Shown piece after piece: positions 15,159 through 25,156 of a DNA stretch of 64,000 bases. Origin of the DNA: Pseudomonadota bacterium. Lineage in GTDB: Bacteria > Pseudomonadota > Gammaproteobacteria > Burkholderiales > Thiobacillaceae. Numbering within the stretch: the stretch's first letter is position 1; every line of letters begins with the position of its first letter. The stretch is from the NCBI GenBank assembly GCA_030653935.1, contig JAURYL010000048.1, positions 1 through 64,000 of the forward strand, given 5' to 3'. The notes beneath the pieces are model-generated. The model saw only the letters and a list, made by a program, of their open reading frames with translations. It had not been told where the DNA came from and searched no databases. The position numbers and the translations under genes are program-made.

Positions 15159-16973
15159 TTAGGCATGGGCAACCTCGGGCATGAAGGGATGGGGGTGGAT
15201 GGGTTGCACATCATGGATAGCGCCGCACTCCCGGAAAATACGGGTTTTGCAGGCCGCGCATTGTGTGGAGTTGAAACGTTTGCTGAGTTCGCTGATGGCC
15301 TCGGTCTTGGAATCGAACATGTTGGTGCCGCCAATGCTCTTCAGGGCGCCGCTCTCGGCCAATTGCTCCTGCACCGTGTCCTTGACGCCGATCAGGCACA
15401 GGCTGCCGCCCAGGCAACGGCGCCGTTGCGCTTCTTCCGCCAGAAAGTCGGCGCCCTCCTTGTCGATGAAGTTGATGCCGTGGGCGATGATGGCCAGGTG
15501 TCTCTGGGAGGGCATGGCCTGGTCCTGGGCGGTGATTTCCTCACGCAGGTGGGATACGGCGCCGAAGTAGATGGAGCCATCCACGCGGATGAAGCGCAAC
15601 TGAATGCACTGGGGGGCATGTCCGGCATCGATGAACTTGCGCTTCTTGTTGTTCCGGTCCGGCACCCGCACCCGTACCTGGGGTTTGGCGGTGCGAGACA
15701 GGTAGGCGGCCAGGGAGATGAGCACGCCGATGATGATGGCCTCTTCCAGGGCCAGGAACAGGGTGGAAGCGAAGGTGGACACCAGGATGAAACTCTCCAC
15801 CCGGCTTGTTTTCAGAGTGTGGATGATTTCGTCGAAATCGATCAGCCCCCAAGCCACCAGGAACAGGATGCCGGCCATGGCGGCGTTGGGCAGGTATTGC
15901 GCCCAGGGTGCCACCAACAGCACCAGCACCAGCAGGAAGATGCCGGCCAGCATGGCGGCGACCGGAGTCTTCGCACCGGCGGCGTAATTGACGCCGCTGC
16001 GGTTGAAGGAGCCGGTGGCGACGTAGCCGGAGAAGAAACTGCCGAACAAATTGGAAAGGCCCTGGCCGACGAACTCCTGATTGCCGTCCACATGCTGGCC
16101 GGAACGGGCGGCGAGGGCGCGGGCGATGGAGACGGCCTCGGTCAGCGCCAGCAGGGTCACCGCCACCACGCCGGAAGCCACCGCGCGGATGCTCTCACTA
16201 TCCAGGCTAGGTGCGGACAGCGGCGGCAGGACGTCGGGCAGTGCGCCCACGGTTGCCAGTTCGACGCCTTGCCAGGTGGTGAGCAAGGCGGCCAGGGCGG
16301 AACCGCCGAGCATGGCGACGATCATGTAGGGCCACTTCGGCACCCAGCGTTTCACCGCGATGCCGAGCAACAGGGTCGCCAGGCCCACCACGAATACCCC
16401 GACTTGGATGTCGGAGGTATGGCTGAACGCCAGCACCCAGGTGTCAGTGAATGAGGTGCCACGCGGGATGCTCAAGCCGGTGAAATGTTTCACCTGGTTG
16501 GTCGCGATCAGGATCGCCGCGCCGGCGGTGAAGCCGGTGACCACCGAGTGCGAGATGAAATTGACCAGGGTGCCGAGCTTGGCCAGGCCCATGCCGATCT
16601 GGATCAGGCCGACCAGGAAGGTCAGGGTCAGCGCCAGTTGGACGTAGTGCGCGCTGCCCGGTTCGGCATGCGGCGAGAGCACTGAAAACAACACGATGGA
16701 GGCCGCCGTGGTGGGGCCGGAGACCAGATGCCAGGACGAGCCGAACAGGGCGGCGATGATCGCCGGGATCATGCCGGCGTAAAGCCCGTATTCCGGTGGC
16801 ATGCCGGCGATGGTGGCGAACGCCACGCCCTGCGGCAAGGCAACCAGCGCGCCGGTGAGTCCGGCCATGGCGTCGGAGCGGGTGGTGCCGGCGTTGACCC
16901 GCGGCAACCAGTTGAGAAAAGGCGCAAAGGGGCGCGCCCAGTAGGGGAGTGTTTCCAGACTTGGGAGGGACAT
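15159..16973 (-). CDS. SulP-family anion transporter 1 with STAS domain
   Basis: SulP proteins carry sulfate, bicarbonate or other anions across the inner membrane. The 604-residue protein has the transporter domain (residues about 25-420) with LVALPQGVAFATIAGMPPEYGLYAG and the conserved NLFGSFFSGYVATGSFNRSGV (cited as its core GSFFSGYVATGSFNRSG). The C-terminal STAS domain spans about residues 445-560 (FIRVDGSIYFGAVSHL, IIAHGINFIDKEG). A short cysteine-containing tail (QCAACKTRIFRECGA) follows and is unusual. In autotrophic sulfur oxidisers SulP genes near DAB or Mrp loci are candidates for bicarbonate uptake; sulfate export is an alternative. Substrate cannot be read from sequence. It is a single-gene unit ending at its own terminator. 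Confidence 0.9.
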   Translation of the reverse strand: MSLPSLETLPYWARPFAPFLNWLPRVNAGTTRSDAMAGLTGALVALPQGVAFATIAGMPPEYGLYAGMIPAIIAALFGSSWHLVSGPTTAASIVLFSVLSPHAEPGSAHYVQLALTLTFLVGLIQIGMGLAKLGTLVNFISHSVVTGFTAGAAILIATNQVKHFTGLSIPRGTSFTDTWVLAFSHTSDIQVGVFVVGLATLLLGIAVKRWVPKWPYMIVAMLGGSALAALLTTWQGVELATVGALPDVLPPLSAPSLDSESIRAVASGVVAVTLLALTEAVSIARALAARSGQHVDGNQEFVGQGLSNLFGSFFSGYVATGSFNRSGVNYAAGAKTPVAAMLAGIFLLVLVLLVAPWAQYLPNAAMAGILFLVAWGLIDFDEIIHTLKTSRVESFILVSTFASTLFLALEEAIIIGVLISLAAYLSRTAKPQVRVRVPDRNNKKRKFIDAGHAPQCIQLRFIRVDGSIYFGAVSHLREEITAQDQAMPSQRHLAIIAHGINFIDKEGADFLAEEAQRRRCLGGSLCLIGVKDTVQEQLAESGALKSIGGTNMFDSKTEAISELSKRFNSTQCAACKTRIFRECGAIHDVQPIHPHPFMPEVAHA

Positions 16974-17003
16974 GGGGGGGCGGTTTCCTTTTAATCGAGG
17001 GAA

Positions 17004-17528
17004 TCAGCCCAGTGCGAGCACGGGTGTGACAGGGTGAGACCTACGCGAGGTTTTCTCGGCGCGCTCGCCAGCCACGACGACGACGATGGGCACGCCTGGG
17101 TTGCCGACGCGCTGGGACAGGATCTGGGTTGCGTTGTCGTCACCATCCAGGATCAGAAAGGCCGTTTGGGAATGTGTCGCGATGAAATGGCGCATCGCGT
17201 CCTCGGGGCGACCGCCCAGCGCGACCAAGCGAAAAGCAGCATCACACAGGGTATTGCGCAGACGTGCTGGATTGGCGCTCTCGGCGTGCAGCACGGTAAG
17301 ACCGGCGTCCAGTCGCCTGCAGGCCGACAGGGCATAGTCCAGGGCTGCTTTCGACAGGGTGGCACCGGCCCACAGGGCGACTTGCCGGCGCGGAGGAACG
17401 GCGGGGCCGCCGTGTTCGTCGTGATTGCGGAGAACCCGCTCCATCTGGCGGCGGGTCAACATTTCACCGGCATCGGCTGTTGCCAGGGCGGCAAGGGCTT
17501 GTTTCAGGTGTTGGCTGAGTTTTTTCAT
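17004..17528 (-). CDS. Universal-stress-like protein, predicted sigma-54 target
   Basis: This encodes 174 residues. The N-terminal 45 residues are helical (MKKLSQHLKQALAALATADA). The rest resembles a universal-stress nucleotide-binding fold: VALWAGATLSKAALDYALSA as strand-helix 1, then LDAGLTVLHAES as strand 2, and GNPGVPIVVVVAG near the C-terminus. The family call is moderate because the nucleotide-binding G-x2-G-x9-G motif is not clear. A GGAG ribosome site precedes the ATG. A good sigma-54 promoter lies 32-47 bp upstream of the start, and a sigma-54 activator is encoded divergently, so this is the likely regulated target. Confidence 0.75.
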   Translation of the reverse strand: MKKLSQHLKQALAALATADAGEMLTRRQMERVLRNHDEHGGPAVPPRRQVALWAGATLSKAALDYALSACRRLDAGLTVLHAESANPARLRNTLCDAAFRLVALGGRPEDAMRHFIATHSQTAFLILDGDDNATQILSQRVGNPGVPIVVVVAGERAEKTSRRSHPVTPVLALG

Positions 17529-17559
17529 GCTGCGCTCCAATAAAGGGATGATTTCCTTT

Positions 17560-17575
17560 AGCAGATGCCATGCCA
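17560..17575 (-). promoter_or_regulatory. Predicted sigma-54 (-24/-12) promoter
   Basis: On the minus strand the sequence reads TGGCATGGCATCTGCT, which fits the consensus TGGCACG-N4-TTGCW with the invariant GG and GC at the correct 10-nt spacing and two mismatches elsewhere. Transcription would start near 17549, leaving a leader of about 21 nt with a GGAG ribosome site before the usp-like ATG. Confidence 0.7.
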
Positions 17576-17719
17576 ACTCATTTGTTGTTGTAACTTGTTG
17601 AATGTAAACAACCCTATCGGCCGTGCCGCGCGAGCGGCATGTTACGTAATGCAACCTTGCGGCGGCCGTCGGTGTCGCCTCCCGCTGATTGCGCGGGCCT
17701 CGGGCGGGTGTTAAAAGAC

Positions 17720-17735
17720 GCAACACCCATGTTGC
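17720..17735. promoter_or_regulatory. Candidate activator-binding palindrome
   Basis: GCAACACCCATGTTGC is a dyad of GCAAC/GTTGC half-sites just before the kinase start. A related imperfect dyad, GTTACGTAATGCAAC, lies at 17641-17655. Both are 80-175 bp upstream of the sigma-54 promoter, the usual distance for enhancer sites of NtrC-type activators. Binding by the adjacent regulator is an inference. Confidence 0.5.
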
Positions 17736-17747
17736 AAAGAGAAACGC

Positions 17748-19203
17748 ATGCGGAGCATCCGTGGAAAGATCGGTCTGGCCTATGGCGCCCTCGCCCTGTT
17801 GGGCGTGGTGTTCATGGCCATCGTCTATGCCGACCTGCGCTATCTGGAGCAGCGCATCGCCGACGGCGTGGCGGTTTCCGATTTCCGCGAGCGGACCCTG
17901 GAGATGCGCCGCCACGAGAAAAACTACTTTCTCTACCGCGACCCGGCCGACCGGTTTGCCGCGCTGGAACTGGCGGATGGCGTCGTCACCGATCTGACGC
18001 TCCGACACGCGCTGTTTCAGAGCCTGGTGCCGACCACGGAACTGGCCCTGCTGGCCCGAGCACTGGAGGCCTATCGCCGCCAGTTCGACGCGCCCGGCGT
18101 GTTGGAGGCGCAAAAAGAAAAGGCGGTACGCGCGGCGGGCCACACCATCTCCAATACCGCCGAGCATCTCGGTCGCCAGGAACGCGCGGCTTTGGTGGAC
18201 TCCGTGAAAAAATCCACCCGCGCCATGATGGCCTTCGCCCTTGCGGTCGTGGTGCTGGGGCTGCTGGCCGGGCAACTCATCGCCCGCGTGGTGGCGCGCC
18301 CCTTGCGGGAACTGGAGGCGGAACTGCAACCCCTGGCCGAGGGGCGTTTCACCCGCTTCGTCGCGCCTTCCCAGGACCGGGAGTTCGTCTCCCTCACCCA
18401 GGCGCTGAACCGCATGCTGGAAGAACTGGACGTGCGCCGGCGCCAGGTGCTGCACGCGGAAAAACTGTCTTCTATAGGCGTGCTGGCCTCCGGCGTGGCG
18501 CATGAACTGAACAATCCACTGGGCAACATCTCCTCCGCCGCCCAGATCCTCGCGGAGGAAATGCTCCCCGACGACGCCAACCGTACCTGGGTCGCCCAGA
18601 TCGATTCCGAATCCGAGCGTGGCCGCCGCATCGTTCGCACCCTGCTGGATTACGCCCGGCGCCAGGATTTCCAGCCGCAACGGGTGGCCCTGGAAGAGGT
18701 GCTGGACAAGAGCCTGTTGCTGTTGGGAAAACGCCGCCCGGCCGAAGATTGCCTGCGCCTGGACCTGCAACCCGATCTCGCGGTGTGGGTGGACGAGCAG
18801 CGCATGCAACAGGTATTCATCAATCTGCTGCGCAATGCGCTGGACGCCGGCGCGACCCGACTCACCATCAGCGCGCGGCGCGCCACCTGGGGAGCGAGCC
18901 GGCCCGTCGCCGAGGCCAGCCTGGCTGGGGCGGTGGCGGAGATGCACGAGGATCGCCGTGTCACCGTCATCCAGATCCAGGAAGACGGCCCTGGCATCCC
19001 GCCCGAGGTTCTGCCCCATGTCTTCGACCCCTTCTACACCACGCGCGGAAAAGGCCATGGCGAGGAACACGGCGTCGGCCTCGGTCTGTTCGTGGTGGCG
19101 GAGATCGTCGCCGAACATGGTGGCTGCGTGGCGGCCGAGTCGGCGCCCGGCGATGGTGCACGCTTCACCCTCTGGCTGCCCTGCCGGATTCAGGAAGAAA
19201 CCC

Positions 19204-19211
<8 letters not shown>
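17748..19211 (+). CDS. Membrane sensor histidine kinase (NtrC-partner type)
   Basis: This 487-residue inner-membrane kinase senses a signal and phosphorylates the downstream regulator. Domains: TM1 (about 9-28); a helical periplasmic sensor with RRHEKNYFLYRD, a motif of helical-bundle sensor domains; TM2 (about 160-182); a HAMP linker; the HisKA box GVAHELNNPLGN with H252; and an ATPase domain with NLLRNALDAG (N box), DGPGIPPEVLPHVFDPFYTT and GVGLGLFV. It overlaps the activator gene by 8 bp, so the two are coupled. An AAAGAG sequence precedes the ATG. The signal is unknown. Divergent orientation from the usp-like gene suggests that gene is its output. Confidence 0.92.
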
Positions 19212-20565
<1,354 letters not shown>

Positions 20566-20689
20566 GGGCCGCGCCAGACGCCGTGCCAAGGCGTCACTGC
20601 CAATTCCAACAGAGGTTTGGGCTAGTTTCGGGTCGTTCAGAACGTTGCTGTGAAACAAGCGGTGTGATCGACTTTGCGGCTGATTTTTT

Positions 20690-20757
20690 GTAGCGCAGGC
20701 TTCCAGCCTGCCCGTTGCCGTCCCGGCACCGTGGCGCAGGCTGGAAGCCTGCGCTAC
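20690..20757. repeat. REP-like palindrome with 22-bp arms
   Basis: GTAGCGCAGGCTTCCAGCCTGC and its perfect reverse complement are separated by 24 bp. The same GTAGCGCAGG core recurs at 40303. It lies in the 380-bp stretch between the activator gene and the GmrSD-like gene, which otherwise contains only a doubtful short frame (20836-20934). Confidence 0.85.
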
Positions 20758-20835
20758 ATGAGGTTTCATGGGTCGGGGCGAGTGATTCATTCATGTTGAG
20801 TTACGGTACATTCCGGCACTGACAGTAATGGCGTA

Positions 20836-20934
20836 ATGCCAGGGGAACTCGTGGCTACGGCGCGACAGGTTGAACTCAACCTCGCGCTGAAGCAGGTACA
20901 ACAACTGTTGGCCGAAGCTCAGGAACAACGCTAG
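20836..20934 (+). CDS. Possible 32-residue leader peptide or gene remnant
   Basis: An ATG frame of 32 codons (MPGELVATARQVELNLALKQ...) ends 11 bp before the GmrSD-like gene. The product would be an amphipathic helix. There is no clear ribosome site. It may be the 3' remnant of a lost gene or chance; listed because it fills the only free stretch before the island's first gene. Confidence 0.25.
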   Translation: MPGELVATARQVELNLALKQVQQLLAEAQEQR

Positions 20935-20945
20935 GGAACCCGTCG

Positions 20946-23063
20946 ATGAAAGCCACCGAAGCCAATCTACTGAAGTTCATCCGCAAGTCGCCCCAGTTCG
21001 TCATCCCCATCTACCAGCGCAACTACTCCTGGACGGCGGAACAGTGCCTGCAACTCTGGCACGACCTGCTGCGCGCCGGACGCAACGACAAGGTCAACGC
21101 CCACTTCATCGGTTCCATCGTCTATGTGGAACGCGCGCTTTCCGCCGTCACCAGCCAGGAAGCACTGTTGGTCATCGACGGCCAGCAACGTCTGACCACC
21201 AGCACCTTGCTGGTCGCCGCCCTGGCCAAGCACTTCGAGGTTGAGAAGCTGGACGAACTGCTCGACACCTTTTCCGCCCGCAAGCTGCGCAACTACTACC
21301 TGATCAACCCGGACGAAGAGGGCGAGCGCCACTACAAGCTGCTCCTCTCGGAAACCGACCGGGAAACCTTGCTGGCCCTGCTGAAACAGTCGCCCATGCC
21401 GCAAGAGGCCAGCACCCGCATTCAGGAGAACTTCTCGCTGTTCGAATCCCTGATCTGCGAGCATCGGAACGAACTCGACAGTATCTGCAAAGGGCTGGCC
21501 AAGCTGGTGATCGTCGAAGTCGCCCTGGACCGGGCGCACGACAATCCGCAACTGATCTTCGAGAGCATGAACTCCACCGGCCTGGAACTCAGCCAGGCCG
21601 ACCTCATCCGCAACTTCATCCTGATGGGCCTGGAGCCCAAGTTGCAAACCGAGCTCTACACCCGCTACTGGCGCCCCATGGAAAAGGGTTTTGGCCAGGC
21701 CGCCTATGCCACCCACTTCGACGCCTTCATGCGGCATTACCTGACCACGAAGACCGGCGAAATTCCCAACATGCGCGAGGTCTACACCGCGTTCAAGCAT
21801 TACGCCCGCGCCTTCGATGCCGCTGTGGAGGCGCTGGTTGCCGATATCCATGCCTATGCGGCCTACTACTGCGCCATGGCCCTCGGAGACGAACCCGACC
21901 CGGCGCTCAAACAAGCCTTCCAGGACCTGCGCGAACTGAAAGTGGACGTGGCCTACCCGTTCCTGTTGGAGGCGTATCACGACTACCGCCAGCACCACCT
22001 GAATGCCGGCGAGCTGCTGGAAATCGTCCGGCTGATCGAAAGCTATGTCTTCCGCCGCGCCGCCTGCGCCATTCCCACCAACTCCTTGAACAAGACCTTC
22101 GCCGGCTTCGGCCGCACGTTGAAGAAGGACCGCTATCTGGAAAGCGTTCAGGCCGCATTCCTCCTGCTGCCGTCCTACCGTCGCTTCCCTGGCGACGAGG
22201 AATTCCAGCGCGAACTCAAACAGCGCGATCTCTATCACTACCCGCGCCGCAGCTACTGGCTACGCCGGCTGGAAAACCACGGCCGCAAGGAACGCGTCAT
22301 GGTGGAGGACTACACCATCGAACACATCCTGCCCCAGAACGAAGCCCTGTCCCAGGAATGGCAGGCCGAACTGGGGCTGGAATGGCATCGCATCCAGCAA
22401 ACCTGGCTGCATACCCTGGGTAACCTCACCCTCACCGGCTACAACAGCGAATACAGCGACCTGCCCTTCACCAGCAAACGCGACCTCAAGGACAAGGACG
22501 GCAACCCGGCCGGCTTTGCCGCCAGCCCGCTCAAGCTCAATCAGGGCCTGGGGCAAATCCAGAAGTGGGACGAAGACGCCATCCAGCAACGGGCTCAGCG
22601 TCTGGCCGGCGAAGCCGTCAAGGTGTGGCGCGCGCCCCGGCTCGAAGCTGACATCCTGGCGGCCTACCGCCCGCAACCCGCCAAATCGGGCCACGGCTAC
22701 AGCCTCGCCGATCACCCGCATATCGCCAGCGGTGCCATGGCCGCGCTATTCGAAGCCCTGCGCCAGGGCATCCTCGCCCTGGACCCCTGCGTCAGCGAGG
22801 AATTTCTCAAGCTTTACGTCGCCTACAAGGCCGAGACCAACTTTGTTGACGTGGTACCCCAGGCCAAGCGGCTGCGCCTGAGCATGAACCTGGCTTTCCA
22901 CGAAATCGATGACCCCAAAGGACTGTGCAAGGACGTTTCCTCGCTGGGCCGCTGGGGTAATGGCGACGTGGAAGTCGGCCTGACCAGCCTTGAAGAACTG
23001 CCCTATGTGATGGGGCTTATACGACAATCCTTCGACCGCCAGATGGGCGGCACCGCCGATTGA
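20946..23063 (+). CDS. GmrSD-like DUF262/DUF1524/DUF5655 defence protein
   Basis: This encodes 705 residues. The N-terminal DUF262 (GmrS-like) domain has IPIYQRNYSW and the nucleotide-binding motif DGQQRLTT from D78. The middle DUF1524 (GmrD-like) HNH nuclease domain has TIEHILPQN with H460 and the later LGNLTLTGYNS. The C-terminal about 100 residues (EEFLKLYVAYKAETNFVDVV, LGRWGNGDVEVGL) match DUF5655. Fused GmrSD proteins act as type IV restriction enzymes on modified phage DNA, using NTP hydrolysis and an HNH nuclease. The following gene, mod, starts 27 bp after its stop, so it is probably cotranscribed with the restriction-modification operon. Whether it acts alone or with that system is unknown. 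Confidence 0.88.
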   Translation: MKATEANLLKFIRKSPQFVIPIYQRNYSWTAEQCLQLWHDLLRAGRNDKVNAHFIGSIVYVERALSAVTSQEALLVIDGQQRLTTSTLLVAALAKHFEVEKLDELLDTFSARKLRNYYLINPDEEGERHYKLLLSETDRETLLALLKQSPMPQEASTRIQENFSLFESLICEHRNELDSICKGLAKLVIVEVALDRAHDNPQLIFESMNSTGLELSQADLIRNFILMGLEPKLQTELYTRYWRPMEKGFGQAAYATHFDAFMRHYLTTKTGEIPNMREVYTAFKHYARAFDAAVEALVADIHAYAAYYCAMALGDEPDPALKQAFQDLRELKVDVAYPFLLEAYHDYRQHHLNAGELLEIVRLIESYVFRRAACAIPTNSLNKTFAGFGRTLKKDRYLESVQAAFLLLPSYRRFPGDEEFQRELKQRDLYHYPRRSYWLRRLENHGRKERVMVEDYTIEHILPQNEALSQEWQAELGLEWHRIQQTWLHTLGNLTLTGYNSEYSDLPFTSKRDLKDKDGNPAGFAASPLKLNQGLGQIQKWDEDAIQQRAQRLAGEAVKVWRAPRLEADILAAYRPQPAKSGHGYSLADHPHIASGAMAALFEALRQGILALDPCVSEEFLKLYVAYKAETNFVDVVPQAKRLRLSMNLAFHEIDDPKGLCKDVSSLGRWGNGDVEVGLTSLEELPYVMGLIRQSFDRQMGGTAD

Positions 23064-23089
23064 GCGCAACACAACCCCAGGAACCCGCC

Positions 23090-25156
23090 ATGACGATGGA
23101 ACCCATCACCGCCGCCGACCCCGCAGCCCAATCCGCCGATCTGCTGGCCGGCAACCTCCAGCAACTCAAGGCCCTGTTCCCGGAACTGATCACGGAAAGC
23201 CGAGTGCACGGCAAAGTGGTGGCGACGGTGAACGTGGATGTGCTCAAAGCCCTGGTGGGCGACCAGACCGTCACCGACGCCGACGAGAAATACGGCCTCA
23301 ACTGGCACGGCAAGCGCCGCGCCCGGCAACTGGCACTCACCCCCTCCACCGGCACCCTGCGCCCCTGTCCCGAAGACAGCCTGGACTGGGACAGCACGCA
23401 AAACCTGATGATCGAGGGCGACAACCTGGAAGTGTTGAAGCTCCTGCAGAAGAGCTATGCCGGCAAGGTCAAGCTGATCTATATCGACCCGCCGTATAAC
23501 ACCGGCAAGGATTTTGTTTATCCGGATGATTTCCGGGACAACATCGCTAATTACAAGCGTTTGACCGGACAAGTCGATGGCGAAGGGGTGGCGCGTAGCG
23601 CCAATACCGAAGCCAGTGGGCGGTTTCATACCGACTGGCTGAATATGATTTATCCGCGGTTGAAGCTGGCTCAGAACATCTTGAAACGCGACGGCGCGAT
23701 ATTTGTGTCTTGCGATGAAGGTGAGCAGGCTAGGTTGCGTGTTGCCATGGACGAAATCTTCGGACAGGAGAACTTCGTCGCCGACATGGTTTGGGCCGCA
23801 GGTCGCAAGAATGACTCGCGACTCATTTCGGTGTCGCATGAATACATTGTTTGCTATGCCCGTAACAAAGGCCTTCTAACTGAACAGAAGATTGAGTGGC
23901 GTCAACGCAAGAAGGGGCTTGAGGATATCTATTCGCAATACGAAAAGCTCAAGCGCGAACATGGTTCAAACTATGCGGCAATGACTGCGGGATTGAAGAA
24001 GTGGTACAAGGAATTGTCTGATGGCAACCCTGCAAAGTCCCACAAGCATTACTGTCAGATTGATAAACGCGGGGTATATTTCGCAGCGGATATTTCCTGG
24101 CCAGGCGGCGGCGGGCCCAAGTATGAGGTGTCTCACCCAACAAATAATAAGCCAGTAAAAATACCTGCACGTGGATGGATCACACCAGACCCGGAGAAAA
24201 TGCAGGGTTGGATCGCAGATGACAGGGTTCATTTTGGCGAAGATGAAACATCTGTTCCATGCCTGAAGTCCCATTTGAAGGATCAGGAGTACCAAGCCCC
24301 ATACAGCGTTTTCTACAAGGATGGCCGAGCCGCAACAAAACGGCTTCGCGAACTGATGGGGGGTGATTGCTTTGATTTCCCCAAGGACGAGACCGTACTT
24401 CAAGAGCTCATCGGAATGATGACTTCTAGTGAGGATGTGATTCTGGACTTCTTCGCTGGCTCGGGCACAACTGGCCATGCTGTGATGGCTCAGAACGCTA
24501 CCGATTCTGCCCGCCGTCGATTTGTTCTTGTTCAACTCCCCGAGTGTCTTGATCCGGGGAAGAAGGAGCAGAAGGCTGCCGCAGATTATTGCGACGTTTT
24601 AAAGACGCCTCGTACTCTCGCCGAGCTGACCAAGGAACGTCTCCGCCGGGCTGCTTCAAGAATCAAAGTCGAAAATCCCTTATTTGCAGGTGACACCGGT
24701 TTCCGCGTCTTCAAACTTGACACCTCCAACATCCGCGCATGGAACCCGCACCCCGCCGATCTGGAAGCCGATCTGTTGACCCACCAGGAGCATCTGATCG
24801 AAGGCCGCAGCGAAACCGACATCCTCTACGAGTTGCTGCTCAAGCTGGGCCTTGACCTGTGCGTACCCATTGAAAAGCGTAGCGGTGCAGTCCTGGATTC
24901 CCGCCTGCGCGGGAATGACGCGCTGGTGGTGCATTCGGTCGGCGGCGGCGTGCTGATGGCCTGCCTTGGCACCTCGATCAGCCGGGACGAGGTGGAGCCT
25001 CTGGCGCTAGGCATCATCGCCTGGCACCAGGAACTTGCGCCCGCCGGCGATACCACCTGCGTGTTCCGCGACAGCGCCTTTGCCGACGACGTGGCCAAGA
25101 CCAATCTCGCCGCCATCCTGGAGCAGCACGGCATCCGCAACGTCAGGAGCCTGTGA
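23090..25156 (+). CDS. mod: Type III restriction-modification methyltransferase Mod
   Basis: This 688-residue adenine methyltransferase both modifies DNA and provides sequence specificity for the restriction complex. The order of motifs is that of the beta class: catalytic DPPYNTG from D133, then the target-recognition region (about residues 240-420), then the AdoMet motif FAGSGTT from F455. The ATG at 23090 follows CAGGAAC; a TTG at 23060 is less likely. The region from about 23,500 to 24,700 is clearly lower in GC than both flanks, consistent with exchange of the recognition domain. Codons 601-610 (LDSRLRGND) are a REP palindrome inserted in frame. The stop overlaps the darT start (GTGA). 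Confidence 0.93.
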   Translation: MTMEPITAADPAAQSADLLAGNLQQLKALFPELITESRVHGKVVATVNVDVLKALVGDQTVTDADEKYGLNWHGKRRARQLALTPSTGTLRPCPEDSLDWDSTQNLMIEGDNLEVLKLLQKSYAGKVKLIYIDPPYNTGKDFVYPDDFRDNIANYKRLTGQVDGEGVARSANTEASGRFHTDWLNMIYPRLKLAQNILKRDGAIFVSCDEGEQARLRVAMDEIFGQENFVADMVWAAGRKNDSRLISVSHEYIVCYARNKGLLTEQKIEWRQRKKGLEDIYSQYEKLKREHGSNYAAMTAGLKKWYKELSDGNPAKSHKHYCQIDKRGVYFAADISWPGGGGPKYEVSHPTNNKPVKIPARGWITPDPEKMQGWIADDRVHFGEDETSVPCLKSHLKDQEYQAPYSVFYKDGRAATKRLRELMGGDCFDFPKDETVLQELIGMMTSSEDVILDFFAGSGTTGHAVMAQNATDSARRRFVLVQLPECLDPGKKEQKAAADYCDVLKTPRTLAELTKERLRRAASRIKVENPLFAGDTGFRVFKLDTSNIRAWNPHPADLEADLLTHQEHLIEGRSETDILYELLLKLGLDLCVPIEKRSGAVLDSRLRGNDALVVHSVGGGVLMACLGTSISRDEVEPLALGIIAWHQELAPAGDTTCVFRDSAFADDVAKTNLAAILEQHGIRNVRSL
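24892..24919. repeat. REP-like palindrome inside mod
   Basis: The core ATTCCCGCCTGCGCGGGAAT lies in the 3' part of mod and is read in frame as about nine residues. It is the same family as 62499-62526 and the inner part of 14876-14998. Related Mod proteins, as I recall them, pass directly from a KRE-type segment to VHSVGGG here, so the repeat appears as a tolerated insertion. Confidence 0.8.

Noticed and set aside
17639-18505. 288-codon forward frame overlapping the kinase start
   Set aside because: Arginine/glycine/proline-rich product in a different phase from the kinase, whose HAMP and HisKA motifs are unambiguous.
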